Source: GCA-020343675 sp964462945 (lineage in GTDB: Bacteria > Planctomycetota > Phycisphaerae > Sedimentisphaerales > Anaerobacaceae). From it: a stretch of 64,000 bases of DNA. This document shows, one piece after another, positions 9,505-18,081 of the stretch. The notes beneath the pieces were generated by a model. It worked only from the letters and a program-made list of their open reading frames with translations, was not told the origin of the DNA and ran no database searches. The position numbers and the translations under genes were made by a program. Numbering within the stretch: position 1 is the stretch's first letter; each line of letters opens with the position of its first letter. The stretch spans positions 1 through 64,000 of the forward strand of contig CAYWZW010000014.1 of assembly GCA_964462945.1 (NCBI GenBank). The letters run 5' to 3'.

Positions 9505-9772
9505 AATGTTGTGCTGTCCTTTTGATATTGACTGTCCACTGCTCACAAAGGAGCTGCTCATTGCTGCCCACTCGGACGCCCGCTATCTTAGGCCAAAAGG
9601 CAGAACAATGCAACCGATGCGCCCGTAGTCCGGTGAAAATCCGGAGCTTTTGGCAGGAACAATAAGTCGAGCGGAGATAGTTTGCGCCTGATCGAGAATA
9701 TTGTAGCGAAAGATTGCGATTTGGTCTTATAATTATCGGCGACAACGGTCAATTGAGATAAGGAGATAGATC

Positions 9773-11272
9773 ATGAAGATTCGGCGTGTTCTGAGCATTT
9801 GTTTAGTGTTTGTAGTAATTGTCTGCCTGGCTCATTCCAGCCCAGCCGGCTCACAGGCTGTTTCGGAAGAAACGGAATATTTTGCCGTGTTTATGGAAGG
9901 CAAAAAGGTTGGCCATAGTGTCCAGAGTCGAGTCATTTCTGAGGGGAAAGTGATCAGCTCCGAGGAGGTCAGTATCACTGTGAGTCGAATGGGTATTTCC
10001 ATGACGGTGGAGGTGAAGGAGACCAGTATCGAGACAACGGCCGGCGAGCCGCTTGGCTTTGAAGTGGAGCAGAAGTTGGGTGCGATGGTGATGAAAATGG
10101 TGGGGGCGGTGGATAAACAAGGACAAGTGAGCCTGACAACGACTTCAATGGGAACCGAGCAGAAAAGCACCCTGCAATGGCCGCAAGGGGCGGTGATGAC
10201 CGAAGGCTTGCGATTGCTGACTCTGAAAAAGGGTCTGGAGGAGGGGACGCTGTATTTTGCCAAAATATTTAGCCCGGGGATTCTGCAGGCTGTCCACGCT
10301 CAGGTGCGCATCGGCCCAAAGCAAGACATCGATTTGCTCGGGCGAGTGGTGGCTCTGAGAGAAGTCACGACGACTCTCAACATACCGGAGGCCGGCGAAA
10401 TTGTCGGCACAAGTTACGTGGATGACGACCTTCGAGTTCAAAAGAACATCATGCCGATAGCAGGGATACAGGTCGAGATGATTGCCTGCGCCAAGGAATT
10501 CGCGATGGGCCGGAACGATGTGCTGGAATTGATCGACAAGATGTTCCTGGCGAGTCCGGAGCCGTTGGATAACCTCGCCGCGGCAAAGTCCATCACCTAT
10601 CATTTGGCTCCGACAGGGGACGTGCCTGATCTGACCATACCCTCCGGCGACAATCAAAAAGTGCAGCAGTTCAAAGACGGCAGGGTGATCGTGACGGTTG
10701 AGCCTGTGGCTGCGCCGGCAGGAGTGAAATTTCCCTACGAAGGCCCGGACAAGGCTATTCGCGACGCCGCCAAACCCACGAGATTTCTCCAAAGTGACCG
10801 CGAGCAGGTGATAGAGCTGGCCCGTCGCGCGGTTGGCGACACCAAAGATGCCGCCGAGGCTGTTAAAAAGATTGAAGCGTTTGTGGCTGAGTACATTGAG
10901 AATAGAAGCCTCTCGGTCGGCTACGCATCGGCGGCGGAAGTCGCAGCCAGCAAGCAGGGCGATTGCTCCGAATTTGCCGTCCTTACCGCTGCGATGTGCC
11001 GTGCTGTCGGGATACCGGCCCAGGTGGTGGTCGGCGTGGCGTACGTGAGTGATTTTGCCGGCCATCAGGGCTTCGGGGGACATGCCTGGGCACAGGCGTA
11101 TGTAGGCGGCAAGTGGATCGGGCTTGACGCGGCTTTCAGGGGCGCCGGGCGGGGCGGCTACGACGCCGGCCACATCGCTCTGGCCGTCGGCGACGGCGAG
11201 CCCGGAGAATTCTTCAACTTGGCCGCCACATTAGGCCAGTTCAAAATCGAAAAGGTAATTCTAAAAGAATAG
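9773..11272 (+). CDS. Secreted transglutaminase-like protein
   Basis: The 499-residue product starts with a signal peptide (MKIRRVLSICLVFVVIVCLAH, then a polar stretch), so it is exported. The N-terminal two thirds is beta-rich and contains no family I can name. The C-terminal part (about residues 340-480) is a transglutaminase-like core with a Cys-His-Asp triad: Cys398 in GDCSEFAVL, His437 in GGHAWAQAYV, Asp452 in WIGLDAAF. Bacterial members are often papain-like proteases or amidases rather than cross-linkers, so the reaction is open. The start has an AAGGAG box 7 bases upstream, and a possible -10 (TATAAT, 9728-9733) lies about 40 bases before it. The gene is divergent from murE. Confidence 0.88.
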   Translation: MKIRRVLSICLVFVVIVCLAHSSPAGSQAVSEETEYFAVFMEGKKVGHSVQSRVISEGKVISSEEVSITVSRMGISMTVEVKETSIETTAGEPLGFEVEQKLGAMVMKMVGAVDKQGQVSLTTTSMGTEQKSTLQWPQGAVMTEGLRLLTLKKGLEEGTLYFAKIFSPGILQAVHAQVRIGPKQDIDLLGRVVALREVTTTLNIPEAGEIVGTSYVDDDLRVQKNIMPIAGIQVEMIACAKEFAMGRNDVLELIDKMFLASPEPLDNLAAAKSITYHLAPTGDVPDLTIPSGDNQKVQQFKDGRVIVTVEPVAAPAGVKFPYEGPDKAIRDAAKPTRFLQSDREQVIELARRAVGDTKDAAEAVKKIEAFVAEYIENRSLSVGYASAAEVAASKQGDCSEFAVLTAAMCRAVGIPAQVVVGVAYVSDFAGHQGFGGHAWAQAYVGGKWIGLDAAFRGAGRGGYDAGHIALAVGDGEPGEFFNLAATLGQFKIEKVILKE

Positions 11273-11342
11273 ATGTTCTGCATTCTTCTCGTAAACAATG
11301 TAGAAGCGCGATAGCGGTTTGATTCCTATGAATATTATCTCA

Positions 11343-12692
11343 CTAAAACAAAGTGGTGTTTGCAGTTTCCCTCTTTGAAGCTCCTTGAGAAGTAATTTCA
11401 TGCTCCATGTCTTTGATCTTTTCTGTACCACCGATGACTGCAATCCTATTGTTATCAAGGCGGTACGTTCCCGGCTCACTATTCACGAGAGACTTTAGAA
11501 CTCGGCTCCACCCCTCGTTTTCGTCCGGCTCAAGGGCACTTCTCAGCCTGTCAATCCACCGGGCAACACAGTGAAAGCGCATCGCACTACTATATACCTT
11601 GTGCAGCTTATATGCTTGCCCATAGGCGCGGTCGACAAGAGACATTAGACCAGCGGGGTCCGCGCTCCTTTCGCACGAATCATCCAGAGGCAGCATCTCT
11701 TCCAAGACCTTCCAGAGAGCTATCTTGTCGGACTTCTTGACGATGTCCTCGCGTCCGTTACACAGGGCATCCAAATAGGGTCTCGCGATTATATTCTCGT
11801 ATGGCTTCAAGGATAATGGGTATAGAACTGCGGTCAATTTCTCGACAATTGTGCTTTGTTTCTTGGTCTCTCCAGCAGCGCATACGTGCTCTTTGACAAT
11901 CTCTGAAAGAACGCTCAGTAGCTCACCTGTGGCCTGAAAAGACACACGACGGACTGATTCAGCGTGATAGTAAGGACTGATTTCAAAACCTAAGAAATGT
12001 CGTCCACGCGACTTCGCTACTTTGCAGACGGTGCCGCTGCCGGAAAAAGGATCGAGTACCAGATCGTTTTCATCAGTTGTGGCCAAGACGATTCTGTCCG
12101 ATATTTCTTCCGGAAAGACCGCGATGTGCGATGTTTGGTCATTACTTCCAAATGCTACGCGATCTACATCCCAGACATTGCCGGGATTGCGTCCAAAGAG
12201 ATTGTTACGACGGTCATAGAATTTTGTTGCCTCACGCACAGGGAAAACGTTGAATTTCGACTTGCTCGTGCCGTGAGGGCGTTTAACCCACCAAAGAATT
12301 GTTTCGTGTTTGTTTGTGAATTTGGACTTGAAGGCCATTCCTCCCCAATAGCGCCAAATGATGCGATCTTTCAGACGAAAACCCAGATTCTGAAATAGGT
12401 GGAGCGTAAGGTGGTCCAAAGGTGTTATGTACTCGCCGCGTTCGGTAGTGTAGCCCGTTTGCCAAAAAAGAGCCCCTCCTGGAACCAGGGTTCTTCTGCA
12501 CTCACGAAGAACTCTTTCTATAAAATCCAAGTAATCTTTCCGGGTAAGTTTGTCGTCGTAGCCATTATAGTTCCTGGCTATGTTGTAAGGAGGACTTGTG
12601 TGTATAGTCTGAACAGAGTCGTCAGGAACCTTGGGGAGAAGGTCTAAGCAATCACCCAAAATAATCTGGTCGAGGAAATCTCCGTTGGTCAT
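11343..12692 (-). CDS. Beta-class DNA methyltransferase (m4C-type TSPPY)
   Basis: The 449-residue protein has motif IV TSPPYNIARNY near residue 32 before motif I (LDPFSGSGTVCKVA, about residue 215), the order of the beta class of N4-cytosine/N6-adenine methyltransferases. TSPPY is most often seen in N4-cytosine enzymes. Roughly 190 C-terminal residues follow the catalytic core with no recognised domain; they may help target recognition. Its ATG overlaps the stop of the upstream nuclease gene by four bases (ATGA), so the two are translated together. Base composition is AT-richer than neighbouring operons, consistent with acquisition. It is inferred to protect host DNA from the partner nuclease; the recognition site cannot be read from sequence. 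Confidence 0.9.
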   Translation of the reverse strand: MTNGDFLDQIILGDCLDLLPKVPDDSVQTIHTSPPYNIARNYNGYDDKLTRKDYLDFIERVLRECRRTLVPGGALFWQTGYTTERGEYITPLDHLTLHLFQNLGFRLKDRIIWRYWGGMAFKSKFTNKHETILWWVKRPHGTSKSKFNVFPVREATKFYDRRNNLFGRNPGNVWDVDRVAFGSNDQTSHIAVFPEEISDRIVLATTDENDLVLDPFSGSGTVCKVAKSRGRHFLGFEISPYYHAESVRRVSFQATGELLSVLSEIVKEHVCAAGETKKQSTIVEKLTAVLYPLSLKPYENIIARPYLDALCNGREDIVKKSDKIALWKVLEEMLPLDDSCERSADPAGLMSLVDRAYGQAYKLHKVYSSAMRFHCVARWIDRLRSALEPDENEGWSRVLKSLVNSEPGTYRLDNNRIAVIGGTEKIKDMEHEITSQGASKRETANTTLF

Positions 12693-13714
12693 TTGTTCTT
12701 CCCTGATACTTTGAGCATTCTGGCAACAACCGGTAATACTCGCTTGAGAGTTGGGCTTGCACCCCCGCCGCCGGCACGAGTACCGCCCGCGCTTGGAGGA
12801 AGGCAGTTTATTAAAGTCTGGAAGTAGAACGTTCTTTGCTCGTCAGTTTCATTCTCGTGCTTTCGCAAGAAATCCCTCCATTTAGTACGGATCACATCTG
12901 TGAACTCGTATAATGACTCATGCGGAGTTTGAGCTATCTCAGCAACAAACTCTGGAAACTCGGAGAAGAATCGAACCGCCCCATAAAAGCATTGTTTCAC
13001 GTGCCCCTGGAGATTGTCTAAACCTTCTATTCGCTTAATAATCTCATTGCTTATATAGGAATTTTCTTTACGGCAGTAATCCTTGAAATTTTGCATTTCC
13101 AGATGAGAGGGAATCAAAATAGCATGAGCAGGTGTGTGTGCCGGAGATTTCCCGAGGGTTTCTTCCGCAAGGTTAATTGCGGCAATTATCTCGTCGTTCT
13201 CGTCCTCGATACCATCAAAAGGTTTGGATATAACGTCGCGCACGATGTCAACATAAGCTGAGAAAATATCTACCGACACTTGCTTTAGCCGAGGTTTAAC
13301 GTTAGACAGAAACGATAAAAAGGTTTCTGCGTTGTCATCAGTCAATTCACAGAATGTCTCTATATTGGTGGTCATAGCTGGTAAAGTCAGATTCGCAGAC
13401 CCTATTATGGCCTTGTTGTTGGAAAACGAGAAGACTTTCGCATGCAGGTCATTCGAAACGTAAATTGCAAATTTTTTCTGTCGCCCCACTACAGATTGAA
13501 CTCGGCTTTTCAATGCCTCCATATCAGCAACGCCATCTCGCCAATCGAGAGGATTCAATCGTGTCCAGAACTCCACTTCCTCAGCAGTGTCAAAGAACGG
13601 ATCCAGCAGTGCCAAGCCCCGTTCACTATAGTAAGGTGTGCAGATGAGGCCCGCGGTTGCCCCCTCAGCCGCCTTTTTGATAACATCTATGCCCTTCTCG
13701 TGGAAAGATATCAT
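12689..13714 (-). CDS. Phospholipase D-fold restriction endonuclease-like protein
   Basis: The 341-residue protein has one PLD-type active-site motif, LHAKVFSFSNNKAIIGSANLT trimmed to its core: His91-x-Lys93, then GSAN about 15 residues later. A single H-x-K...GSxN motif in a protein paired with a methyltransferase is typical of the NgoFVII/BfiI restriction nucleases, which cut without metal as dimers. The C-terminal half would hold a DNA-binding domain but none was recognised; it ends with a glycine-rich turn (GGTRAGGGG). The start at 13714 (MISFHEKGIDVIKK) has an AGGAAG box 8 bases upstream and is preferred over the ATG at 13750. The gene precedes the methyltransferase, so the nuclease message leads. 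Assignment as a true restriction enzyme is inference from pairing. Confidence 0.8.
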   Translation of the reverse strand: MISFHEKGIDVIKKAAEGATAGLICTPYYSERGLALLDPFFDTAEEVEFWTRLNPLDWRDGVADMEALKSRVQSVVGRQKKFAIYVSNDLHAKVFSFSNNKAIIGSANLTLPAMTTNIETFCELTDDNAETFLSFLSNVKPRLKQVSVDIFSAYVDIVRDVISKPFDGIEDENDEIIAAINLAEETLGKSPAHTPAHAILIPSHLEMQNFKDYCRKENSYISNEIIKRIEGLDNLQGHVKQCFYGAVRFFSEFPEFVAEIAQTPHESLYEFTDVIRTKWRDFLRKHENETDEQRTFYFQTLINCLPPSAGGTRAGGGGASPTLKRVLPVVARMLKVSGKNK

Positions 13715-13848
13715 GACTTTCTTCCTGACCTCAAGAAATCTTCGTCTCATTTTACCTTAAATCCGACGGGCGATATAGTCAATCTTGGATTGGGGCCGTG
13801 TAAAATTTTGCAGTTGGTGCGAAACTATCAAGTACTCGCGCTTATGAT

Positions 13849-15600
13849 TCACTCAAACTGGATGTCGGTCAGAACAAATTCGACGGTGCTGTTTCCGTTG
13901 TAGGTATTTATCTGCGGCTGATATGCCACATCGAAGAACTCATGTTCCAGCAGCTTCTTTTCCAGTTTTCCGAACCGAAAACCGATGCAGCGGACCGCCG
14001 CCGTGTTGTCGGTGATTGCAAGCTGCAGATGCTCGCGGCCTGAGCCGACCCTTTTGGGCGGGCTGGCCAGACGCACGCCTTTCGTGGCGAACGTAGGTTC
14101 GGGGTTGCCCTGGCCAAAGGGGCCGAGCAGTTGAAGCTCGTTGACCGTTTCTTTTCGAAACTCGCCTAATGGAGCTAATGCGTCGATGTGCAGTTTGGCG
14201 GCTGCGTCGTCTCCGTTGATGTTTTGTTTGGCGTACGCTTCGAATTCGGCCGCAAACTGCTCTATTCTGTCGGGATCGATTGTTATGCCAGCAGCCATTT
14301 TGTGCCCCCCGAAGCTGGCCAGGTGATGTGAGCAGGCTTTAATGGCGCTCAGCAGGCAAAAGCCGGGAATTGAGCGGCCCGAACCCTGGGCGATGCCGGC
14401 TTCACAGGAACCCGCGTTGATCATAATCGTCGGACGATAGAATTTGTCCACGATTCTCGATGCAACGATACCTATCACGCCCGTGTGCCAGTTTTCACAT
14501 GCCAGAACGATGCTCTTGCGGTCGGGATGGTTCAGGTCACCCTCGACGATCATCTCGCAAGCCTGCTTGAAAATCTTGCGTTCGCACTGCTGGCGCTGGC
14601 TGTTCTGCTCTTTGAGGTATTCGGCTATTTGCATCGAACGAATGGAACTGTCCGATGTGAGCAGCTCGACGGCCAATCGCGCATGTCCCATTCGGCCGGC
14701 GGCGTTGAGCATCGGCGCGAGCCGAAAGCCGATGTGGAAACTGTCGAGTTTGTGCCCCGTCAATCCGGCCGACTCAATCAGGGCTTGTATGCCGGAGAGC
14801 CTGCAATCGGGCAGCGCTTTGAGTCCGTAGCTTGTCAGGACCCTGTTTTCACCTCGCAGATCGACGATGTCGGCAACGGTTCCCATCGCTGCCAGGCTTG
14901 TTGCACTTATCATAAATTCTCGCAGTTTCGGTTCAAGTTTTCGGCCTGAGCTGAATTCATTGGCAAGAGCCCAGGCTAACTTGAAGGCGACCATCGCCCC
15001 TGCCGAATCTTGATTCGGGTAGGACTCTTCCAGGGCGGGATGCACGATGGCGATCGCTTTAGGCAGTTCGGGGTCGGGCTGGTGATGGTCGGTGATGATC
15101 AGGTCCAGATCCAACTGGGCGGCCAGTTCCGCCGACTTAAACGCCGTCATGCCGCAATCGACGGTCACCAAAAGTCTGCTGCCGGATTTTACTAATGCCT
15201 GTACGGCCTCGGCGTTCAGGCCGTAACCTTCATCGACGCGATGAGGAATGTAATAGTCAACGTCGGCACCAAGCAGCGTCAGAACCTGCCAGAGAATTGC
15301 CACACCGGTGATGCCGTCCACGTCGTAGTCGCCATAGACGGTAATTTTTTCCCTCTCTGCAATAGCCTGCTTTAACCTGTGGACCGCTGATCCGATTCCG
15401 GGCATTTGCCCGGGGTCGATAAGGTCGGTCAATTTAGGTCTCAGGAAAACAGAGGCGGCTGCGGCGTCTGTGACTCCCCGATTAATCAGGAGCTGAGCCA
15501 AAAGAGGCGTGACCTTGAGCGATCTGGCAAGCTCCGCAGAGCGACCGTCCGAAGGTTGGATGACCCATTGTTTTCTTTGCATCCGTGCGGAAAGAAGCAT
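13849..15600 (-). CDS. recJ: Single-stranded-DNA exonuclease RecJ
   Basis: RecJ degrades single-stranded DNA 5' to 3' in recombination and mismatch repair. The 583-residue protein carries the DHH phosphoesterase motifs YGDYDVDGITGVAIL, VTVDCGMTAFK and LIITDHHQPD, the DHHA1 part with GSGRSIPGFCL and SFGGHKMAAGIT, and a C-terminal OB-like domain. The start at 15600 has an AGAGGA box 10 bases upstream. It lies 21 bases after the metallophosphoesterase stop on the same strand, probably the last gene of that transcript. Confidence 0.95.
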   Translation of the reverse strand: MLLSARMQRKQWVIQPSDGRSAELARSLKVTPLLAQLLINRGVTDAAAASVFLRPKLTDLIDPGQMPGIGSAVHRLKQAIAEREKITVYGDYDVDGITGVAILWQVLTLLGADVDYYIPHRVDEGYGLNAEAVQALVKSGSRLLVTVDCGMTAFKSAELAAQLDLDLIITDHHQPDPELPKAIAIVHPALEESYPNQDSAGAMVAFKLAWALANEFSSGRKLEPKLREFMISATSLAAMGTVADIVDLRGENRVLTSYGLKALPDCRLSGIQALIESAGLTGHKLDSFHIGFRLAPMLNAAGRMGHARLAVELLTSDSSIRSMQIAEYLKEQNSQRQQCERKIFKQACEMIVEGDLNHPDRKSIVLACENWHTGVIGIVASRIVDKFYRPTIMINAGSCEAGIAQGSGRSIPGFCLLSAIKACSHHLASFGGHKMAAGITIDPDRIEQFAAEFEAYAKQNINGDDAAAKLHIDALAPLGEFRKETVNELQLLGPFGQGNPEPTFATKGVRLASPPKRVGSGREHLQLAITDNTAAVRCIGFRFGKLEKKLLEHEFFDVAYQPQINTYNGNSTVEFVLTDIQFE

Positions 15601-15621
15601 CTTGGCTCAGTCCTCTTCTTC

Positions 15622-16521
15622 TTATCTCCAGGTAAGCCTCGTCAGGCGACCATCCGTATCCCCGTTCCCGCCGGCAACGTGCAGCGTAAAATCGCCGCCG
15701 TTCGCGGTCAAGCGGGCTTGCACCCAGCCGACAGGGTCGGTATCGTTGAAATTATATCCTACCGCCGGAAGATTGATCAGGTGGATTCCCTCAAACTGGG
15801 AGAATCCGTAAACGTGAGAATGGCCGTACACGATAGCCTTAACCTTCTGTATCGGTTCAATCATGCGAAACAGATGCAGCACGTCCAGCAGGTCATCGTC
15901 GCCATCTTCCAAGGTATGATGAAAACAGAGAATTGTGGGGCTGTCGTCACATTCTTTCAGATAGTTTTCCAGCCACTGCCTTTGTTCTTTTCCCAACAGC
16001 CCCGGCACTTTATCGGCGTAAAGAAGCGAATCCAAGATAATCAATCGAACAGGACCCTTGTTTAAGACGACTACGTGCTTACCTGAGACGGCTTGTTTCT
16101 CTCCGGCGGTCCTGTCGAAGGTCTTGAGGAAGTTTTCACGATTGTCGTGGTTGCCGAGCGCCATGACAACCGGCGTTTTTTCAACCAGCGGACTCAGCAA
16201 CTTTTTCAGATTGGCATAATCACCCAATTCGCCCGTGAGCCTGGCCAAATCGCCGGCAATGACCACGCCGTCCGGCGAAAAGGAGACAATATCCGGAACG
16301 ACTTTCTGTAAATTCCGGTACGGATAGAACCCTCGGTAATTGTTGTCAACGTCCGCAGGGATATGCGTGTCAGCCAGAAAGGCCCATCGAATTGCCTCTT
16401 TTTCACCTCCGTCCGAGCCAAAGCTCTCGCCCGGGCCCACAGCAAACAGGGTTCCCGCGGCGGCCAAACCAGTTCTAATGAAGCTGCGTCTATTCATCGG
16501 TCTGTACAAAAACTCCTTCAT
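15622..16521 (-). CDS. TAT-exported calcineurin-like metallophosphoesterase
   Basis: The 299-residue protein has a twin-arginine signal (NRRSFIRTGLAAAGTLFAVG), implying export in folded form. The metallophosphoesterase signatures are in order: FLADTHIP, VVIAGDLAR, MALGNHDNRENF, CFHHTLEDGDDD and YGHSHVYGF. These residues bind two metal ions and hydrolyse phosphomonoesters or diesters; the substrate is unknown. The start at 16521 has an AAGG box; an ATG at 16497 directly before the twin arginines is also possible. It lies 133 bases after the sugar-porter gene and just before recJ. Confidence 0.9.
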   Translation of the reverse strand: MKEFLYRPMNRRSFIRTGLAAAGTLFAVGPGESFGSDGGEKEAIRWAFLADTHIPADVDNNYRGFYPYRNLQKVVPDIVSFSPDGVVIAGDLARLTGELGDYANLKKLLSPLVEKTPVVMALGNHDNRENFLKTFDRTAGEKQAVSGKHVVVLNKGPVRLIILDSLLYADKVPGLLGKEQRQWLENYLKECDDSPTILCFHHTLEDGDDDLLDVLHLFRMIEPIQKVKAIVYGHSHVYGFSQFEGIHLINLPAVGYNFNDTDPVGWVQARLTANGGDFTLHVAGGNGDTDGRLTRLTWR

Positions 16522-16654
16522 CGTGCCCTACCTTGCCTAAACACCTACTTTGCCGCATGACCATGTGCTTATATACCAGATAGGGGCCGTGAGCTGCAAG
16601 GATTGTTTTTCGCATTCTCGATGCCCGGCGAGTATCGAATATCCAGAAAGGTTC

Positions 16655-18079
16655 TTAATCAACCAGCTCGCGTTCAATTTCTTCCAGCGACTTGCCTTTG
16701 GTTTCAGGAAGTTTGGCGAGGATCACAAAGAATCCGATCACACAGATGATACCATAGAGCCAGAAAGCTCCGTGAGCACCGAGGCCCGTTTTCAAAAAGG
16801 GAAACGTCAATGTCAGGGCCGTGCAGCCGACCCACAGGCTAAAGACGGCCACGGACATCGCCGCACCGCGTATGCGATTCGGGAATATCTCTGAGATCAC
16901 CACCCATGTAATCGGCGCCAGCGACATCGCATAGCAGCCGATCGCTGAGACCACCAGGACCAGCATGTGAATTCCGGTGCTGTGGAAGTAGTAGCCCGCC
17001 CCCAGGACTGCATAGACGCCTGCCAGGCCGCCGGCGCCGATCAGCATGAGGATGCGCCGGCCAAATCGGTCAACCGTATAGATCGCCACGAAGGTAAACA
17101 ACAGGTTGACCACGCCCGTGATGACGATGTTGAACATGATACCGCTGACGCCGTAGCCTGCGGCGGCGAAAACCTCCTGGGCATAATTGAAAATCACGTT
17201 GATGCCGCACCACTGCTGGAGAACCGCTAAGAAAACGCCCAACGCGACGATCCTCAACAGCTTCGGCTCGGCCAGGTCCCGGAAGTTGACATGGGCAATC
17301 TCCTCGCTCGCAAGTGTTTTCTTGACGTCCCCGATTTCAAAAGCAGCGTATTGGGCGCCGCCGACCCGCTCCAGAATCCTTGCCGCCTGTTTATCTTTGC
17401 CGTACTTGAGAAGCCAGCGCGGACTCTCCGGTACAAAAAACATCAGCAGAAAGAATAGAATTGCAGGGATTGTCTCGGCCCCGAACATCCAGCGCCAGCC
17501 GTATTGCCCGTTCCATGAGGCCAGGATATATTCTGCGCCTGCTCCTTCCGGCACGGGCTGGGCGATCAGCCAGTTGACAAGCTGGGCGGCGAGAATCCCG
17601 ATCACAATCGTAAGCTGGTTTATGGAGACAAACCGCCCCCGCATCCGCGCCGGGGAAATCTCGGCGATATACATTGGGGAAAGATTTGAGGCCAGCCCGA
17701 TTCCTATGCCTCCGATAATGCGAAACACATTATAGGAAGGAAAGCTCCAGGCAAAAGCCGTGCCGACGGCGGATACGGTGAAAAGCAAACCCGATAGAAC
17801 AAGCAGGCGCTTGCGGCCGGATTTGTCGCTGATGATTCCTGACAGAATGGCGCCGACAAGGCATCCGACCAGGGCGCTGCTTTGCCCCCAGCCTCGCAGC
17901 AGCGGCGTTTTGTCCGTGATCCCAAAGTAAGGCTCGTAGAACGGCTTGGCTCCGCCGACCACGACCCAATCGTAGCCGAACAACAGGCCCCCCATTGCCG
18001 CCACCACGCAAACCAGCCAAATGAACGCCATGTTGTAGCGGACCTCCTGGTTCGCCAAGTTTTTGTCCTGCTCTGTCAT
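16655..18079 (-). CDS. MFS sugar porter (SP family)
   Basis: The 474-residue protein has twelve hydrophobic segments and the sugar-porter signatures GGLLFGYDWVVVGGAKPF, the D-R/K-x-G-R/K loop (SDKSGRKRLL), PESPRWLL, DRFGRR, and PETKGKSLEEIER at the end. Members are proton-sugar symporters or facilitators for xylose, glucose or similar monosaccharides in the inner membrane. The ATG is two bases after the stop of the GH2 glycosidase, so the sugar freed by that enzyme is its probable cargo (inference). A second porter of the same family lies at 42.1 kb, again beside a GH2 gene. Confidence 0.93.
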   Translation of the reverse strand: MTEQDKNLANQEVRYNMAFIWLVCVVAAMGGLLFGYDWVVVGGAKPFYEPYFGITDKTPLLRGWGQSSALVGCLVGAILSGIISDKSGRKRLLVLSGLLFTVSAVGTAFAWSFPSYNVFRIIGGIGIGLASNLSPMYIAEISPARMRGRFVSINQLTIVIGILAAQLVNWLIAQPVPEGAGAEYILASWNGQYGWRWMFGAETIPAILFFLLMFFVPESPRWLLKYGKDKQAARILERVGGAQYAAFEIGDVKKTLASEEIAHVNFRDLAEPKLLRIVALGVFLAVLQQWCGINVIFNYAQEVFAAAGYGVSGIMFNIVITGVVNLLFTFVAIYTVDRFGRRILMLIGAGGLAGVYAVLGAGYYFHSTGIHMLVLVVSAIGCYAMSLAPITWVVISEIFPNRIRGAAMSVAVFSLWVGCTALTLTFPFLKTGLGAHGAFWLYGIICVIGFFVILAKLPETKGKSLEEIERELVD

Positions 18080-18081
18080 AC

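Noticed and set aside
9562..9772. Possible riboswitch or small RNA between murE and the transglutaminase-like gene
   Set aside because: Only a 5-bp hairpin (TCCGG/CCGGA) is visible and it matches no riboswitch core known to me.
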